Of a stretch of 5,242 nt of DNA, positions 4,205 to 5,242 are shown in pieces (the stretch's first letter is position 1; each line of letters begins with the position of its first letter). Position numbers and translations under genes: made by a program. The DNA is from Verrucomicrobiota bacterium (GTDB lineage: Bacteria > Verrucomicrobiota > Verrucomicrobiae > Chthoniobacterales > UBA10450): positions 1-5,242 of the forward strand of contig QHOZ01000095.1 in NCBI GenBank assembly GCA_003219495.1, read 5' to 3'. The notes below the pieces were generated by a model. It did not search any database. It was not told the DNA's origin and worked only from the letters and a program-made list of their open reading frames with translations.

Positions 4205-5242
4205 GCGCTTCGGTTTGCGCGGCAGAAGTGCATTTTCCAGCTTTCGCATCGCCTGCCGAAGGCGGTGCTCATTTTCCACCAGTGCGATCCGCACGAAACC
4301 TTCGCCGTTCTCTCCGAACGCTCTTCCAATCGATGGTGCTCTGTTCTTTCAGATGCGCCTCGGTGACGCGCGCCCAGACGAACATGCTGGCGCGCGGGTT
4401 GTTGTAGCTCCAGCCGAGCTTGTCCATGCCTTTGCAGACGATGTCGCGCCGCTTCTGATAGATCATGCTCTGCTCTTTGGGCGTGCTGCCGTGCTGGCGC
4501 ATGGCGATGATGCTGGCGATCTGGATCGGCGCGAACATGCCGTAATCGTAATAGCCCTTGATCGTTGCCAGCGCCTTGATCATCTCTGAATTGCCCGCGC
4601 AGAAGCCGCAGCGCCAGCCGGCCATGTTGTACGACTTGCTCATCGTGGTGAATTCGACGCCGATCTCCTTCGAGCCGCTCGCGGAAAGAAAACTGGGCGC
4701 TTTGTAGCCGTCGAAATTGATCTCGCCATAGGCAAAATCGCTGATGATCATGATGCCATGCTTGCGGCACAGCGCAATGGCGCGATCCCAGAAATCCGGC
4801 TCGATGGTCATCGACGTCGGGTTGTGCGGGTAATTCAGAATCAGCAATTTGGGCGTCGGATAAAGCCCTTCGATCATCTTTTCGATGCGATCAAGAAACG
4901 CCTGATCGTTGCCCAGCGGCACGCGGAAATGCGGGATCGGGCACGACCGCAGTGTCTCCCGGACCTAGCAATGCCAGGCACAGGTGCGAGAAACCCTCCT
5001 TGCTGCCGATGGTGGCGATGATCTCGGTCTCCGGATCGAGTTCGACAGCGTATTTCGACTTGTATTTCTTCGCGACCTCCTTGCGCAATCCCGTGATGCC
5101 GTTGCTCACGCTGTAGCGATGATTGCGCGGATCGCGCGCCGCTTCGGCGAGCTTAGTGACAACCGCCTCCGGCGTCGGGTCGCTCGGATTGCCCATGCCC
5201 AGATCGATGATGTCCACGCCCGCCACGCGTTTCTCATATTTG
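4181..5242 (-). pseudogene. alaC: AlaC/DapL-type PLP aminotransferase, broken in three frames (N-terminus outside window)
   Basis: A class I/II aminotransferase close to E. coli AlaC (glutamate-pyruvate transaminase) and related to DapL-type enzymes. The reading enters at 5242 with [19 protein letters not shown], so roughly the first 30 residues lie outside. Segment A (to 4924) has the GSKEG loop and ends at DPAFP. Segment B (4922-4326) has NYPHNPT, SDFAYGEI and the PLP-binding lysine in SKSYNMAGWR (codon 4637-4635). Segment C (4321-4181) has [18 protein letters not shown] with the substrate-carboxylate arginine, then a tail from a palindrome. At both joins the frame shifts and a conserved block is absent: about 15 residues after PAFP, and about 15 after STIDW. 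Everything else is well conserved without stray stops, so the damage is either very recent or an assembly error. Choice between AlaC and DapL-like function is by resemblance only. Confidence 0.85.

Noticed and set aside
4310..4930. Programmed ribosomal frameshifting to rejoin the aminotransferase segments
   Set aside because: About 15 conserved residues are missing at each join, so shifting frame alone would not restore a complete enzyme; no slippery heptamer or nearby stimulatory hairpin is evident.

Overview
The window is GC-rich bacterial DNA holding seven protein-coding loci, three palindromic repeats and one short tandem repeat. Two features suggest the Verrucomicrobiota (soil Chthoniobacterales-like) or a near relative. 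First, long palindromes read out as GEAPAEP / GSAGASPS-type peptides or as CACGGGCGGGCCGCCCGTG-type hairpins. Second, NRQS-type heptamer repeats occur inside a gene. This placement rests on remembered patterns, not on a search.

Minus strand, 3220 down to 1, looks like one co-directional cluster. It starts with a Sua5/YrdC domain fused to a low-molecular-weight phosphatase (2152-3180). Next comes rpiB (1643-2086), then a small two-helix membrane protein (1348-1653). A Vps4/katanin-like AAA ATPase follows (199-1344), and the cluster ends with the N-terminal part of an MNT-type nucleotidyltransferase (cut off at base 1). A TATAAT box lies just before the first gene. The order Sua5, phosphatase, RpiB matches ywlC-ywlE-ywlF of Bacillus subtilis, and the phosphatase P-loop has the threonine linked to arginine-phosphatase activity in YwlE.

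Plus strand, 3313-4131, carries an exported LolA-like outer-membrane lipoprotein-sorting protein, divergent from the Sua5 gene. Facing it is an AlaC-type PLP aminotransferase (4181-5242, minus, N-terminus outside the window). That gene is broken into three frames. At each of its two breaks a conserved block of about 15 residues is missing, and in both cases the missing length comes out at 44 nt. The Sua5 gene start has a third break in the same phase. Repeated loss of one length points either to an assembly artefact (for example an overlap trimmed twice) or to an unusual deletion process. It is the most curious signal here.

Palindromes sit at three gene junctions (1353-1420, 2105-2148, 4135-4204). 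Two of them supply the last codons of a neighbouring gene. I see no RNA gene, insertion sequence, CRISPR array or origin, and no clearly new multi-gene system. The least ordinary gene is the Vps4-like ATPase with an MIT-like N-terminal region.
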